From Helicobacter pylori (GTDB lineage: Bacteria > Campylobacterota > Campylobacteria > Campylobacterales > Helicobacteraceae): DNA of 64,000 nt. Location of the stretch: positions 806,001-870,000 of the forward strand of contig NZ_CP051534.1 of assembly GCF_016748675.1 (NCBI RefSeq), written 5' to 3'. The notes under the pieces are model-generated. The model searched no databases. It had not been told where the DNA came from and saw only the letters and a list, made by a program, of their open reading frames with translations. The position numbers were made by a program, and so were the translations under genes. Below, piece after piece: positions 8,950 through 19,199 of the stretch (within the stretch, counting starts at the first letter, position 1; each line of letters begins with the position of its first letter).

Positions 8950-11511
8950 ATGATGAAAGATTTTTTAGAAGATTACAAAAAAAGCGTTTTAGAAAGAGAG
9001 AGCGAGGGTATCCCGCCACTCCCCTTAAGCGCTAAACAAGTTCAAGCCGTCGTTGAGATTTTGATGAAAGATCCCACAAACGCCGCTTTCGCTAAAGAAT
9101 TACTCATTCATAGAGTAAGCCCTGGGGTTGATGAGGGGGCGAAAGTGAAAGCGGAATTTTTAGCCCAATTGTCTCAAAAAAAACTAGAATGCGCACACAT
9201 TAGCGCTTTAGAAGCGACCACTCTTTTAGGCACAATGCTTGGAGGCTATAATGTAGAGCCTTTGATTGTGGGCTTAGAAAGTCAAGACAAAAACATCGCT
9301 AAAGAGAGTGCGAAAGCTTTAAAAACCACTCTTTTAGTCTATGGATCGTTTGATAAAATCGCTGCAATGAGTAAAACTAACGCTCTGGCTAAAGAAGTGC
9401 TAGAGTCTTGGGCGAACGCCGAATGGTTTTTGAATAAAGAGCCTTTGAATGAATGCATTGAAGCGTGCGTGTTTAAGATTGATGGCGAAACCAATACCGA
9501 TGATTTAAGCCCAGCGAGCGATGCTTTCACGCGAAGCGATATTCCTTTACATGCCAAAGCCATGCTAAAAAACCGGATTGAAAATTACGAACAACGCATA
9601 AAAGCTATTAAAACTAAAGGCGTTCCTGTGGCGTATGTGGGCGATGTGGTTGGTACAGGAAGCTCTAGAAAAAGCGCGACAAACTCTATCATGTGGCATT
9701 TTGGTAAGGACATTCCTTTTGTGCCTAATAAAAGGAGTGGAGGCATTGTGATTGGGGGGGTGATCGCTCCGATTTTCTTTGCGACTTGTGAAGATAGCGG
9801 GGCATTACCCATTGTGGCTGATGTTAAGGATTTAAAAGAGGGCGATATCATTAAAATCTACCCTTATAAAGGCGAAATCACGCTAAACGATAAGGTGGTT
9901 AGCACTTTTAAGCTAGAGCCTGAAACTTTGTTAGATGAAGTCAGGGCTTCTGGGCGTATCCCTTTAATCATTGGTAGGGGTTTGACTAATAAAGCGCGTA
10001 AATTCTTGGGGCTAGGCGAATCTGAAGCGTTCAAAAAACCATCCGCTCCTAAAAGCGACACCAAAGGCTACACTTTAGCCCAAAAAATTGTAGGGCATGC
10101 TTGTGGGGTGAAAGGGATCTTACCTGGTGCTTATTGTGAGCCAAAGGTTACCACCGTGGGCAGTCAAGACACCACAGGGGCGATGACTAGAGATGAGGTT
10201 AAAGAATTGGCGAGCTTGAAATTTGATGCGCCTTTTGTGTTGCAGAGTTTTTGCCATACCGCTGCTTACCCAAAGCCTAGCGATGTGAGCTTGCATGCAA
10301 CCTTGCCTAGCTTTATCACTCAAAGAGGCGGTGTGGCGTTGCATCCGGGCGATGGCGTGATCCATACATGGCTGAACCGCATGGGATTGCCTGACACTTT
10401 AGGCACAGGGGGGGATAGCCACACTCGTTTCCCTTTAGGCATTAGTTTCCCGGCAGGGAGCGGGTTAGTCGCTTTTGCAGCGGTTACAGGCACGATGCCA
10501 TTGAACATGCCAGAGTCCGTGTTAGTGCGTTTTAAAGGGGAAATGAATCCTGGGATCACCTTAAGGGATTTAGTGAATGCGATCCCTTATTATGCGATTA
10601 AAAAAGGGTTACTCACGGTAGAGAAAAAGGGTAAAATCAATGTCTTTAACGGGCGTATTTTAGAAATTGAAGGCTTGCCTGATATTAAAATGGAGCAGGC
10701 CTTTGAACTAAGCGATGCGAGCGCAGAAAGGAGCGCGGCGGCTTGCGTGGTGCGTTTGAATAAAGAGCCGATGATTGAATACTTGAAATCCAATATCAAG
10801 CTGATTGATGAGATGATTGCGAGCGGTTATGAAGATAAAGAGACTTTGAAAAAACGCCGAGATGCGATGCAAGCTTGGGTGGATAATCCGGTTCTGTTAG
10901 AACCAGATAGTAACGCCCAATACGCCGCTGTCATTGAAATTGATGTGGCAGAAATCACTGAGCCTATTTTGGCATGCCCTAATGACCCTGATGATGTCGC
11001 TACTTTGAGCGAAGTTTTAGCGGATACGACCGGCAAAAGACCGCACGCTATTGATGAAGTGTTTATTGGCTCTTGCATGACGAATATTGGGCATTTTAGA
11101 GCCTTTGGCGAAATCGTTAAAAACGCACCCCCTAGTCAAGCGCGCCTTTGGGTAGTGCCACCCAGTAAAATGGACGAACAAGAGCTTATTAATGAGGGCT
11201 ATTATGCGATTTTTGGGGCTGCCGGGGCAAGGACTGAAGTCCCAGGCTGTAGCTTGTGCATGGGCAATCAAGCGAGGGTTAGAGATAATGCGGTCGTCTT
11301 TTCTACTTCCACGCGCAATTTTGATAATCGTATGGGCAGAGGGGCTAAAGTGTATTTAGGCAGCGCGGAGCTTGGGGCGGCGTGCGCTTTACTAGGGAGA
11401 ATCCCCACTAAAGAAGAATACATGAATTTAGTGAGTGAAAAGCTAGAGAGCCAAAAAGACAAGATCTATCGCTACATGAACTTTAACTTAATGGAGAATT
11501 TCAGGCTCTAG
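8950..11511 (+). CDS. acnB: AcnB, aconitate hydratase B
   Basis: TCA-cycle enzyme interconverting citrate and isocitrate through a [4Fe-4S] cluster; as apo-protein AcnB can bind mRNA. The 853-residue chain begins with the HEAT-like domain characteristic of the B form (about 1-160), followed by the swivel domain and the catalytic core. Cluster cysteines are visible in [18 protein letters not shown] and [10 protein letters not shown]. The AAGGAGAAATG start region has a strong ribosome-binding site. It stands alone on the plus strand and is followed by a clear terminator. Confidence 0.96.
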   Translation: MMKDFLEDYKKSVLERESEGIPPLPLSAKQVQAVVEILMKDPTNAAFAKELLIHRVSPGVDEGAKVKAEFLAQLSQKKLECAHISALEATTLLGTMLGGYNVEPLIVGLESQDKNIAKESAKALKTTLLVYGSFDKIAAMSKTNALAKEVLESWANAEWFLNKEPLNECIEACVFKIDGETNTDDLSPASDAFTRSDIPLHAKAMLKNRIENYEQRIKAIKTKGVPVAYVGDVVGTGSSRKSATNSIMWHFGKDIPFVPNKRSGGIVIGGVIAPIFFATCEDSGALPIVADVKDLKEGDIIKIYPYKGEITLNDKVVSTFKLEPETLLDEVRASGRIPLIIGRGLTNKARKFLGLGESEAFKKPSAPKSDTKGYTLAQKIVGHACGVKGILPGAYCEPKVTTVGSQDTTGAMTRDEVKELASLKFDAPFVLQSFCHTAAYPKPSDVSLHATLPSFITQRGGVALHPGDGVIHTWLNRMGLPDTLGTGGDSHTRFPLGISFPAGSGLVAFAAVTGTMPLNMPESVLVRFKGEMNPGITLRDLVNAIPYYAIKKGLLTVEKKGKINVFNGRILEIEGLPDIKMEQAFELSDASAERSAAACVVRLNKEPMIEYLKSNIKLIDEMIASGYEDKETLKKRRDAMQAWVDNPVLLEPDSNAQYAAVIEIDVAEITEPILACPNDPDDVATLSEVLADTTGKRPHAIDEVFIGSCMTNIGHFRAFGEIVKNAPPSQARLWVVPPSKMDEQELINEGYYAIFGAAGARTEVPGCSLCMGNQARVRDNAVVFSTSTRNFDNRMGRGAKVYLGSAELGAACALLGRIPTKEEYMNLVSEKLESQKDKIYRYMNFNLMENFRL

Positions 11512-11524
11512 TTTTGTTTCCATT

Positions 11525-11544
11525 AAAAGGGAATGATCCCTTTT
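11525..11544 (+). terminator. Terminator-like hairpin after acnB
   Basis: Perfect 8-bp inverted repeat, AAAAGGGA then ATGA loop then TCCCTTTT, starting 14 bases after the acnB stop and followed by ATTTGG. Looks like an intrinsic terminator with the U-rich arm as part of the stem. Confidence 0.7.
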
Positions 11545-11589
11545 ATTTGGCTATGGCTGAGTGTTGGGAGAGGATAAAAGAGGAGAGCG

Positions 11590-11859
11590 GTGATGAAAAA
11601 AATCGTTGTGAGTTGGTGTGTAGCGTTGGCTTTTTTAAGCGCGGATCCAGCGCAAGCCGATAAAGCGATCAGTAATGCGGATTTGATTAAAGAGATAAGG
11701 GACTTAAAAAAAATCATCAGTGCGCAAAACACTGAGATCAACAATTTAAGAAAAGTGCAAGAAGTGTTGTCTGGGCAATTAGTGGATATGCGTAAGGATA
11801 TATTAAGCACTAGAGATTATTGCATTAGCTTAAGGCCTTATATCTATAATTGGCGCTAG
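11590..11859 (+). CDS. Small exported coiled-coil protein (HP0780 type)
   Basis: An 89-residue protein with a clear signal peptide (MMKKIVVSWCVALAFLSADPAQA) followed by a short helical, Lys/Asp/Asn-rich stretch with heptad character (about 30-75: DLIKEIRDLKKIISAQNTEI). One cysteine remains near the C-terminus. Likely periplasmic. No enzymatic motif is present and I do not know its role. It follows acnB after a terminator-like hairpin, so it probably has its own promoter. Confidence 0.65.
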   Translation: MMKKIVVSWCVALAFLSADPAQADKAISNADLIKEIRDLKKIISAQNTEINNLRKVQEVLSGQLVDMRKDILSTRDYCISLRPYIYNWR

Positions 11860-11907
11860 GGGATAATCAAAGCATGAGAGCATGCACCATTTGATCCTTT
11901 GATGCTC

Positions 11908-11931
11908 CTTTAATGGTTGAAGGAATTAAAG
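11908..11931 (+). terminator. Hairpin downstream of the small exported protein gene
   Basis: Inverted repeat CTTTAAT/ATTAAAG separated by 10 bases, 49 bases after the stop. Could end the upstream transcript; no long T run follows, so this is tentative. It also lies at the edge of the tnpB relic next to it. Confidence 0.35.
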
Positions 11932-11934
11932 TCA

Positions 11935-12040
11935 GGGGGTTTGTTTCTCGCTTTGTGTCCTTATAATGGGGATTTTATAGGGTTTGAGTGTCCAAGCGTA
12001 TTAATCCCACACGCCTTGAAAAAAATCCTCTTGTTGGATT
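11935..12040 (-). pseudogene. Decayed 3' end of an IS605-family tnpB
   Basis: Read on the minus strand, this intergenic stretch gives the fragment YKIPIIRTQSEKQTP, which lines up with the fragment CKIPTIGTQSENQTLP encoded at the end of the mini-element at 47.3 kb. The DNA of both also matches in patches (for example CTCGCTTTGTGTCC versus CTCACTCTGTGTCC). No intact open frame, no left end and no clear right end are visible, so this is a relic. It sits in the 264-base gap between the small exported protein gene and the next plus-strand gene; the rest of the gap shows nothing else definite. Confidence 0.55.
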
Positions 12041-12122
12041 GTAGGGGTAAAATCAGTCTCTTTGTTAGGGTTAAATATTCTATAATAAAATTTTAGGAAA
12101 TTCATTTTAAAGATATTAAAAA

Positions 12123-13412
12123 ATGCCATACGCCTTAAGAAAAAGATTTTTCAAACGCCTTTTATTGTTTTTTTTAATTGTTTGTATGATAAATTTGCAT
12201 GCCAAAAGCTATTTGTTTTCCCCACTGCCCCCAGCGCACCAGCAAATCATTAAGACAGAGCCTTGCTCTTTGGAATGCTTGAAAGACTTGATGCTGCAAA
12301 ATCAAATCTTTTCTTTTGCGTCTCAATACGATGATAACAACCAAGATGAGAGCCTTAAAACTTATTACAAGGACATCTTAAGCAAATTCAACCCCGTATC
12401 CATCGCCTCTCAAACTCCAGCTAAAGAAAGCTATGAGCCTAAGATTGAATTAGCGGTTTTATTGCCTAAAAAAGTCGTGGGGCGTTATGCCATTTCGGTG
12501 ATGAACACCCTTTTAGCGTATTTGAACACCAGAAACAACGATTTCAATATCCAAGTCTTTGACAGCGATGAAGAGAGTCCTGAAAAATTAGAGCAAACCT
12601 ATAAAGAAATTGAAAAAGAAAAATTCCCTTTTGTGATAGCCTTATTGACTAAAGAGGGCGTGGAAAATTTGCTCCAAAACACCACCATTAGCACCCCTAC
12701 TTATGTGCCTACGGTGAATAGAGCGCAATTAGAAAATCATGCCGATCGTTCTTTAAGCGAGCGTTTGTATTTTGGGGGGATTGATTATAAAGAGCAATTA
12801 GGCATGCTCACAACTTTCATTAGCCCTAATTCGCCCGTGATTGAATACGATGATGATGGCTTAATAGGCGAACGCTTGAGGCAAATCACGGAGTCTTTAA
12901 ACATTGAAGTCAAACACCAAGAAAATGTTTCTTACAAGCAAGCCACGAGTTTTTCTAAAAATTTTAGAAAAAACGATGCGTTTTTTAAAAATTCTATTTT
13001 GATTTTAAACACCCCTACCACTAAAAGCGGTCTGATTCTTTCTCAAATAGGGCTTTTAGAATATAAGCCCTTTAAAATCCTTTCCACACAAATCAATTTC
13101 AACCCCTCTTTACTCTTACTCACCCAGCCCAAAGACAGAAAAAATTTATTCATTGTCAATGCCTTGCAAAATAGCGATGAAACGCTTATAGAATACGCCT
13201 CCTTATTGGAGAGCGATTTAAGGCATGATTGGGTGAATTATTCTAGTGCAATAGGGCTAGAGGTGTTTTTAAACACGCTAGATCCGCATTTTAAAAAATC
13301 TTTTCAAGAGAGTTTAGAAGACAATCAAGTCCGTTACCACAATCAAATTTATCAGGCTTTAGGGTATTCTTTTGAGCCGATAAAAAATGGAAGCGGAACA
13401 AAAAAAGAATAA
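12123..13412 (+). CDS. Exported protein of unknown function (HP0781 type)
   Basis: A 429-residue protein with an N-terminal basic, hydrophobic signal (about 9-28, ending near HAKS), so secreted or periplasmic. The body has alternating alpha/beta character with a segment resembling a periplasmic binding protein or LppC/LpoA-like fold (ELAVLLPKKVVGRYAISVMNT, then FPFVIALLTKEG and VPTVNR), that is, a type I ABC-binding-fold ligand domain. This is only an impression from the spacing of strands. It precedes hofE with a palindrome between them. Confidence 0.65.
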   Translation: MPYALRKRFFKRLLLFFLIVCMINLHAKSYLFSPLPPAHQQIIKTEPCSLECLKDLMLQNQIFSFASQYDDNNQDESLKTYYKDILSKFNPVSIASQTPAKESYEPKIELAVLLPKKVVGRYAISVMNTLLAYLNTRNNDFNIQVFDSDEESPEKLEQTYKEIEKEKFPFVIALLTKEGVENLLQNTTISTPTYVPTVNRAQLENHADRSLSERLYFGGIDYKEQLGMLTTFISPNSPVIEYDDDGLIGERLRQITESLNIEVKHQENVSYKQATSFSKNFRKNDAFFKNSILILNTPTTKSGLILSQIGLLEYKPFKILSTQINFNPSLLLLTQPKDRKNLFIVNALQNSDETLIEYASLLESDLRHDWVNYSSAIGLEVFLNTLDPHFKKSFQESLEDNQVRYHNQIYQALGYSFEPIKNGSGTKKE

Positions 13413-13434
13413 TATTCAAATAATTATTTGAATA
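13413..13434. promoter_or_regulatory. 22-bp perfect palindrome upstream of hofE
   Basis: Immediately after the upstream stop codon is a perfect palindrome with half-site TATTCAAATAA. It is A+T-rich and includes AAATAATTATTT, which is close to Fur-type AATAAT-n-ATTATT operators of H. pylori. It lies about 37 bases upstream of a TATGAT -10-like hexamer (13471-13476) that would drive hofE. It could instead act as a terminator for the gene before it; no T run follows. Confidence 0.5.
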
Positions 13435-13505
13435 CTTTCATTTTTAATAGGTTTTTTAATAAAATTGGAATATGATGCGAGCGAAGATTAAACAAAGGTT
13501 ATTCT

Positions 13506-14873
13506 GTGTTAAAATTTCAAAAATTATCTCTATTGTTTGCTTCTATTCTTTACAATCAAAGCCCTTTGTTGGCTTTTGATTATAAGTTTAGCGGGGTAGC
13601 GGAATCCTTTTCTAAAGTGGGGTTTAACCATTCCAAACTCAATTCCAAAGAAGGCATTTTCCCTACAGCCACTTTTGTAACCGCCACGATCAAGCTTCAA
13701 GTGGATTCCAATCTGCTCCCTAAAAACATTGAAAAACACCGCTTAAAAATAGGCGTTGGCGGGATTTTAGGAGCGCTCGCTTATGATTCTACCAAAACGC
13801 TCATAGACCAAGCCACGCATCAAATCTATGGCTCAGAACTTTATTACTTCATAGGGCGTTGGTGGGGGTATTTAGGCGACGCTCCTTGGAAAGACTCTCG
13901 CATAGAATCTGACGCTCACACTCGTAATTATGTGCTGTATAATTCCTATTTGTTTTATTCTTATGGCGATAAATTCCATTTAAAACTAGGGCGCTATCTC
14001 TCTAACATGGATTTTATGAGCGGTTATACAGAGGGTTTTGAAGTAGAATATAAAATCAAACCTAAAGTGGCGTTAAAATGGTTTAGCTCTTTTGGGAGGG
14101 CTTTAGCTGCGGGGCAATGGATACGAGATTGGTATGCCCCTATTGTAACTGAAGATGGCAGAAAAGATGTTGATTATGGCATCCATGCGGTGCAACTCTA
14201 TTTTTCTAGCAAGCATGTTCAAGCCACGCCCTTTTTTTATTTTTCACCTAAAACTTACGAAGCGCCCGGGATTAAAATCCATATTGATAGCAACCCGAAA
14301 TTTATAGGTTTAGGGTTACGATCTCAAACCCTTATCAATGCGATTTTCCCCGTTTATGCTAAAGATTTATACGATGTGGTTTGGCGTAACTCTAAGATTG
14401 GCGAATGGGGTGCATCGCTTTTGATCCACCAACGCTTTGACTGCAACGAATTTAACTTTGGTTTTGGTTATTATCAAAATTTTGGCAACGCTAACGCAAG
14501 GATTGGCTGGTATGGTAACCCGATCCCTTTTGACATAAGAAGTAACAGCATTTATGGTTTGGTTTTTAGTAACGCTGTTACCGCAGACTCTGTTAGCGGG
14601 TATGTCTTTGGTGGGGGGGTGTATAGAGGGTTTTTATGGGGGATTTTAGGCAGATACACTTACGCCACTAGAGCGAGCGAAAGATCCATTAACTTGCACT
14701 TGGGTTACAAATGGGGTTCTTTTGCTAGCGTTGATGTGAATTTACAATACTATGCGGTGAGCATGCACAACGGCTATAAGGTTAATGATCTCACTAGCCC
14801 TTTTAATAAAGCCTTTAAGGCGAACACACAAGACAGGAGCAACCTCATAGTGAGTTTGAAATTCTTTTTTTAA
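13506..14873 (+). CDS. hofE: HofE-family outer-membrane protein
   Basis: A 455-residue beta-barrel protein of the Hof family of H. pylori outer-membrane proteins. It has a signal peptide ending near LLAFDYKF and many aromatic alternating strands, ending with FF, a typical C-terminal barrel signature. It shares blocks with the 499-residue paralog at 20.7 kb: AESFSKVGFN, TRNYV.YN, MSGY, FSSFGR and F.FGFG.Y..FGNAN. Translation starts at GTG 13506, preceded by AAAGG; no better ATG is available. Likely a channel or porin-like protein, substrate unknown. Confidence 0.85.
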   Translation: MLKFQKLSLLFASILYNQSPLLAFDYKFSGVAESFSKVGFNHSKLNSKEGIFPTATFVTATIKLQVDSNLLPKNIEKHRLKIGVGGILGALAYDSTKTLIDQATHQIYGSELYYFIGRWWGYLGDAPWKDSRIESDAHTRNYVLYNSYLFYSYGDKFHLKLGRYLSNMDFMSGYTEGFEVEYKIKPKVALKWFSSFGRALAAGQWIRDWYAPIVTEDGRKDVDYGIHAVQLYFSSKHVQATPFFYFSPKTYEAPGIKIHIDSNPKFIGLGLRSQTLINAIFPVYAKDLYDVVWRNSKIGEWGASLLIHQRFDCNEFNFGFGYYQNFGNANARIGWYGNPIPFDIRSNSIYGLVFSNAVTADSVSGYVFGGGVYRGFLWGILGRYTYATRASERSINLHLGYKWGSFASVDVNLQYYAVSMHNGYKVNDLTSPFNKAFKANTQDRSNLIVSLKFFF

Positions 14874-14879
14874 ACCCTA

Positions 14880-15407
14880 TCAATTAGGTTTGGTAGAATT
14901 GAGCCATTGTTTTTGGAAATTAATGGCTTTTCTCAATTCGGCTTCTAGTTGGGCTAAAACATCTTTTAAGGGTTTAACATCAATCAAATTGTCTTGCTTG
15001 AAGGAATCCATCTGTTTGTCAATTTGCAAAGCGGCGTCTAGCGCGTCTTGGGGGAATACCGGCTCGCCTAAAGCCTTCTTAACCGCTTCGCCGATTTCAA
15101 TCGTTTCAGAGCCTTGATGATCTTTTAAGTTAGGATTATTTTCTTTGTCCTTAGGCTTAGGCTCTAAAATCAAGCGCAAATGTTTGATTTTTTCATGCAA
15201 ATCGCTAAGATCTTTTAAGTGATCGGTGTTTCGCCCCCTATCCACCGCTTTTTCTAAAAGCTTATCGCTCAGGCTCACTAACTGATCGCTTAATTTCACG
15301 CTGTTAGCTTGAGCTTCTGTCACTTCATCAATATCAATCGCTGCTAAAGCGCTCACAAAATAAAAGGGCAACGCCCACCTTCTAAAACGAGAGAAAAACT
15401 TCTGCAT
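14880..15407 (-). CDS. Exported coiled-coil protein, function unknown (HP0784 type)
   Basis: A 175-residue protein with a signal peptide (MQKFFSRFRRWALPFYFVSALAA) and a highly charged, Leu-rich helical body with heptad-like spacing (about 40-90 and 130-170) interrupted by a Lys/Asn-rich linker. It probably lies in the periplasm. It converges on hofE with only 6 bases between the stops. No known domain is recognised. Confidence 0.65.
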   Translation of the reverse strand: MQKFFSRFRRWALPFYFVSALAAIDIDEVTEAQANSVKLSDQLVSLSDKLLEKAVDRGRNTDHLKDLSDLHEKIKHLRLILEPKPKDKENNPNLKDHQGSETIEIGEAVKKALGEPVFPQDALDAALQIDKQMDSFKQDNLIDVKPLKDVLAQLEAELRKAINFQKQWLNSTKPN

Positions 15408-15450
15408 TTACCTTCCTTAAATACGCTATAAAAATGATACTTTTTTAATA

Positions 15451-15836
15451 TGGTGGAGCTGTGGGGAATCGAACCCCAGTCCAAAAATCTTGCCCTAAAC
15501 ACAAACTTCTACAATGCTTAGAAAATTGGTTAGTTTTTTAGCCTTAAAACTAGCTTTGGTCCAACTTTCTAAAACCTTAAGATAGTTTCAAGAGTTCTTT
15601 TTCTTAGTTTAAAAGGCGAACCACCTTTTAAAAGCGTCTAGCTTAAGGTTATGGAGCGATTAAAACGCTAGAAATTCTAATCAGTCCAGCTCCAAAAGGA
15701 GATTAACTCACGCAGCTTTAGCGTAAGCTGGAGCGTAATCTGTGTTGTTTACAGTTATTTTTGTTGCTGTTTTACAAGTAGCACTTGGCATGCCATCTGT
15801 GCGACAAGAAATCTGTCGAAATCCAAGTCAGCCCCA
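15451..15836 (-). ncRNA. ssrA: tmRNA (SsrA)
   Basis: Transfer-messenger RNA for ribosome rescue and tagging. Read on the minus strand it begins GGGGCTGACTTGGATTTCG and ends with a T-arm GTTCGATTCC and the acceptor GCTCCACCA, pairing with the 5' GGGGCTG end. The tag frame is at 15708-15752: resume codon GTA, peptide VNNTDYAPAYAKAA, then TGA, as known for H. pylori tmRNA. The 386-base length also matches. A TAAAAT/TATAAA -10-like segment lies about 15-25 bases upstream of the mature 5' end (15851-15861). SsrA is essential for trans-translation in this species. Confidence 0.97.
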
Positions 15837-15900
15837 TGATTTCTAAAGGCTTTATATTTTAGCTCATTTTTACTAACAAAATGCAATAAATCATTAAAAA

Positions 15901-16455
15901 TCATTGGCGCACAATATCAATATTTTCATCTTTAGGCTTAAAAACAAAGATTTCATCAGCAATGGTGGGGTTAATTTCTGCTTGAGAAAAAGTGATCGTT
16001 ACAAGATTGTTCATTTCATCTTTAAATTCCAGCGAAAAAGGCTTGCCGTCTTTAAAAACCAAACGATAAGCGGTCTTGTTGATAGTCGTTTGAAACGATC
16101 CGTCATCTTGCTTTTTTAAGCGCTTGAGAATGGTGAAAAAATCCGTCTTGTCTTTTAAAGGCGTGATAGTCGCTTGGAATAAATTAGGCTCATAAATCAC
16201 CACTTCCTTATCGTTCATGTAAATTTCTTTTTTTAAGGGTTTTTCATAAACCCATAAAGCCCAATTAGGGGCTTTAGCCTTTAAAACCCCATAATAAACT
16301 AAGGGTTTTTCATTTTTTAAAACCTGCTTGAAATGCGCGCTAAAACTTTGCAAATGCTGCAAAACCTCTTCTTCTTTAGAAAGCGTTGGAGGATTTTTAG
16401 CACAAGCAACGCCCATAAAAATCAAAACCATTACAATTTTTAAAAAAGCTTTCAT
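15901..16455 (-). CDS. lolA: LolA, periplasmic lipoprotein carrier
   Basis: A 184-residue protein with a signal peptide (MKAFLKIVMVLIFMGVACA) and the LolA pattern: LQSFSAHFKQVL near 35-46, LKAKAPNWALWVYEKP (the lipid-binding beta region), EVVIYEPNLFQATITPL and a C-terminal ITFSQAEINPTIADEIFVFKP. LolA shuttles lipoproteins from the inner-membrane Lol transporter to the outer membrane. It lies divergently beside secA, which is itself followed by a LolC/E-type permease gene. Confidence 0.85.
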   Translation of the reverse strand: MKAFLKIVMVLIFMGVACAKNPPTLSKEEEVLQHLQSFSAHFKQVLKNEKPLVYYGVLKAKAPNWALWVYEKPLKKEIYMNDKEVVIYEPNLFQATITPLKDKTDFFTILKRLKKQDDGSFQTTINKTAYRLVFKDGKPFSLEFKDEMNNLVTITFSQAEINPTIADEIFVFKPKDENIDIVRQ

Positions 16456-16601
16456 TATTCAAACCTTAAAACAATCTCTCATCTTTAATAAAACCCTTTA
16501 TTTTACAAGACTTTTATTTTATCCATGCTAAAATGGGATTAAAAACTGACGCTTTAATAAAATAAATGAGATTAAAGCACTCTTAAAAGGTTACTACTAC
16601 C

Positions 16602-19199
16602 ATGATAAAAGCAATCATTGGAAAAATCATTGGCACCAGAAACGATCGCTGGATCAAACAATACAAAAAACAAGTCCTAACTATCAACGCCTTAGAGCCT
16701 ACTTATGAAAAAATGAGCGATGTTGAGCTGCAAAACGCTTTTGAAGAATTAAAAAAACGAGTGCGATCCACAGAAAAAGATTTGCAAGAAAAAACCCTTT
16801 TAGAAGTTTTACCGGAAAGCTTTGCTATCACCAGAGAAGCGAGCAAAAGGATCTTAAAGATGCGCCATTTTGATGTGCAACTCATTGGGGGCATGGTCTT
16901 AAACGATGGCAAAATCGCTGAAATGAAAACCGGAGAGGGTAAAACTTTAGTCGCTACTTTAGCGGTGGCTTTGAACGCTTTAAAGGGCGAGAGCGTGTAT
17001 GTGGTAACCGTTAATGATTACCTAGCCCATAGGGACTCTAAAGAAATGGAGCCGTTGTATCAATTCTTAGGTTATAGCGTAGGCACGATCACTGCGAGCG
17101 TGCGAGATGATGATGAGCGTTTAGAAATTTATTCTAAAGACATTGTTTATGGCACTAATAATGAATTTGGCTTTGATTATCTAAGGGATAACATGAAATA
17201 TTCTTTAGAGCATAAGGTGCAAAAATCGCATGCGTTCGCTATTGTTGATGAGGTGGATTCCATTTTAATTGATGAAGCGAGAACCCCTTTAATCATTTCA
17301 GGGCCTGTGGATAGGCGCATGGAAAATTATAACAAGGCTGATGAAGTCGCTAAAAGCATGCAAGTGGAAACCGATTTCACCATAGACGAAAAAAACCGCG
17401 CGATTTTAATCACTGAAGAGGGGATTAAAAAAGCCGAAAACCTCTTTGGCGTGGATAATTTATACAAGATTGAAAACGCCGCCTTATCGCACCATTTAGA
17501 TCAAGCTTTGAAAGCGAATTACCTCTTTTTTATTGATAAAGATTATATTGTAGCCAATAATGAAGTGGTGATTGTAGATGAATTTACCGGCCGTTTGTCT
17601 GAGGGGAGGCGCTTTAGTGAGGGCTTACACCAGGCATTAGAGGCTAAAGAGGGCGTGAGCATTAAAGAAGAGAGCCAAACCTTAGCCGATATCACTTTCC
17701 AAAATTATTTTAGGATGTTTTCTAAACTTTCAGGCATGACGGGCACGGCTCAAACCGAAGCCACAGAATTTTTAGAAATCTATAATTTAGAAGTGGTGTC
17801 TATCCCTACTAATTTAGCGATCAAGCGAAAAGATTTGAACGATCTCATCTATAAGAGTGAAAAAGAAAAATTTGACGCTGTGATCCTTAAAATTAAAGAA
17901 TTGCACGATAAGGGTCAGCCCGTTTTAGTCGGCACAGCTAGCATTGAAAAGAGTGAAACCCTGCACGCTTTACTCAAAAAAGAGCGCATCCCTCACACCG
18001 TTTTAAACGCCAAGCAGCACACCAAAGAAGCTGAAATCATCAAAGACGCCGGGCTTAAAGGGGCGGTTACGATTGCGACTAACATGGCAGGCAGGGGCGT
18101 TGATATTAAACTCACTGATGAAATTAAAGAGCTTGGGGGGCTGTATATCATTGGCACCGAAAGGCATGAGAGTCGCAGGATTGACAACCAATTAAGGGGG
18201 CGAAGCGGGCGCCAAGGCGATCCGGGAACAAGCCAATTTTATTTGAGTTTAGAAGACAATCTGTTACGCATTTTTGGGAGCGATAGGATTAAGGGGGTGA
18301 TGGAAAAATTAGGGCTTAAAGACGGCGAACACATTGAATCCAAGCTCGTAACAAGAGCGGTGGAAAACGCGCAAAAAAAAGTGGAGAACTTGCATTTTGA
18401 AAGCCGTAAGCATTTGTTAGAATACGATGATGTCGCTAATGAGCAACGAAAAAGCGTGTATAAATTTAGAGATGAATTATTAGATGTCAATTACGATATT
18501 AGCGCTAAAATCGCTGAAAATAGAGAATACGCACTCAATCAAATCTTTTCTAAACTCAAAGCCTTTGACCATCAAAACCTGTCTGAAGAGGAACTTTTAG
18601 GGCTTAAAAACATCTTAAAAGAAGATTTTAACGCCCATGTTGGATTAGAAGATTTAAAAAAAGCCTCCCCTATTGAAAGCTTTGTCGCTGAAAAATTAAA
18701 AAGCGATTATGAAAACAAAATGAAAGTTTTGGATAGCGAACAAAGAAGCCGGATTGAACGCATTGTGTATTTGCAGATTTTAGACAACGCATGGCGAGAG
18801 CACCTTTACACGATGGATAATCTCAAAACCGGTATTAATTTAAGAGGCTATAACCAAAAAGACCCTCTTGTAGAATACAAAAAAGAGAGTTACAACCTTT
18901 TCTTAGAACTCATTGAAGACATTAAAATGGAAGCGATCAAAACCTTTTCTAAAATCCAGTTTGAAGATGAACAAGATTCTAGCGATGCGGAGCGTTATTT
19001 GGATAACTTTAGCGAAGAAAGAGAGCATGAGAGCGTAACTTACCGCCATGAAGAAGCCTTAGATGAAGATTTGAATGTGGCCATGAAAGCTTTCGCTAAA
19101 ACCCCTAAAAGGAACGAGCCTTGCCCTTGTCAAAGCGGCAAAAAATACAAAGATTGTTGCGCTAAAAGCGGGCCTAAAAAGGGCTTATTTGCCAAATAG
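16602..19199 (+). CDS. secA: SecA, preprotein translocase ATPase
   Basis: Motor of the Sec export pathway. The 865 residues contain Walker A (MKTGEGKT, near residue 110), DEAD-type box [19 protein letters not shown], the helicase-like motif [25 protein letters not shown] and, at the C-terminus, the zinc-binding [13 protein letters not shown] that contacts SecB or lipids. A promoter with TAAAAT at about 16529 could drive it. The 3' end overlaps the start of the next permease gene by 11 bases, so the two are translationally coupled. Confidence 0.97.
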   Translation: MIKAIIGKIIGTRNDRWIKQYKKQVLTINALEPTYEKMSDVELQNAFEELKKRVRSTEKDLQEKTLLEVLPESFAITREASKRILKMRHFDVQLIGGMVLNDGKIAEMKTGEGKTLVATLAVALNALKGESVYVVTVNDYLAHRDSKEMEPLYQFLGYSVGTITASVRDDDERLEIYSKDIVYGTNNEFGFDYLRDNMKYSLEHKVQKSHAFAIVDEVDSILIDEARTPLIISGPVDRRMENYNKADEVAKSMQVETDFTIDEKNRAILITEEGIKKAENLFGVDNLYKIENAALSHHLDQALKANYLFFIDKDYIVANNEVVIVDEFTGRLSEGRRFSEGLHQALEAKEGVSIKEESQTLADITFQNYFRMFSKLSGMTGTAQTEATEFLEIYNLEVVSIPTNLAIKRKDLNDLIYKSEKEKFDAVILKIKELHDKGQPVLVGTASIEKSETLHALLKKERIPHTVLNAKQHTKEAEIIKDAGLKGAVTIATNMAGRGVDIKLTDEIKELGGLYIIGTERHESRRIDNQLRGRSGRQGDPGTSQFYLSLEDNLLRIFGSDRIKGVMEKLGLKDGEHIESKLVTRAVENAQKKVENLHFESRKHLLEYDDVANEQRKSVYKFRDELLDVNYDISAKIAENREYALNQIFSKLKAFDHQNLSEEELLGLKNILKEDFNAHVGLEDLKKASPIESFVAEKLKSDYENKMKVLDSEQRSRIERIVYLQILDNAWREHLYTMDNLKTGINLRGYNQKDPLVEYKKESYNLFLELIEDIKMEAIKTFSKIQFEDEQDSSDAERYLDNFSEEREHESVTYRHEEALDEDLNVAMKAFAKTPKRNEPCPCQSGKKYKDCCAKSGPKKGLFAK

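Noticed and set aside
9754-9761. G-run in acnB as a phase-variable tract
   Set aside because: Short (about seven or eight G), in an essential metabolic gene, with the frame intact on both sides; not long enough for a likely switch.
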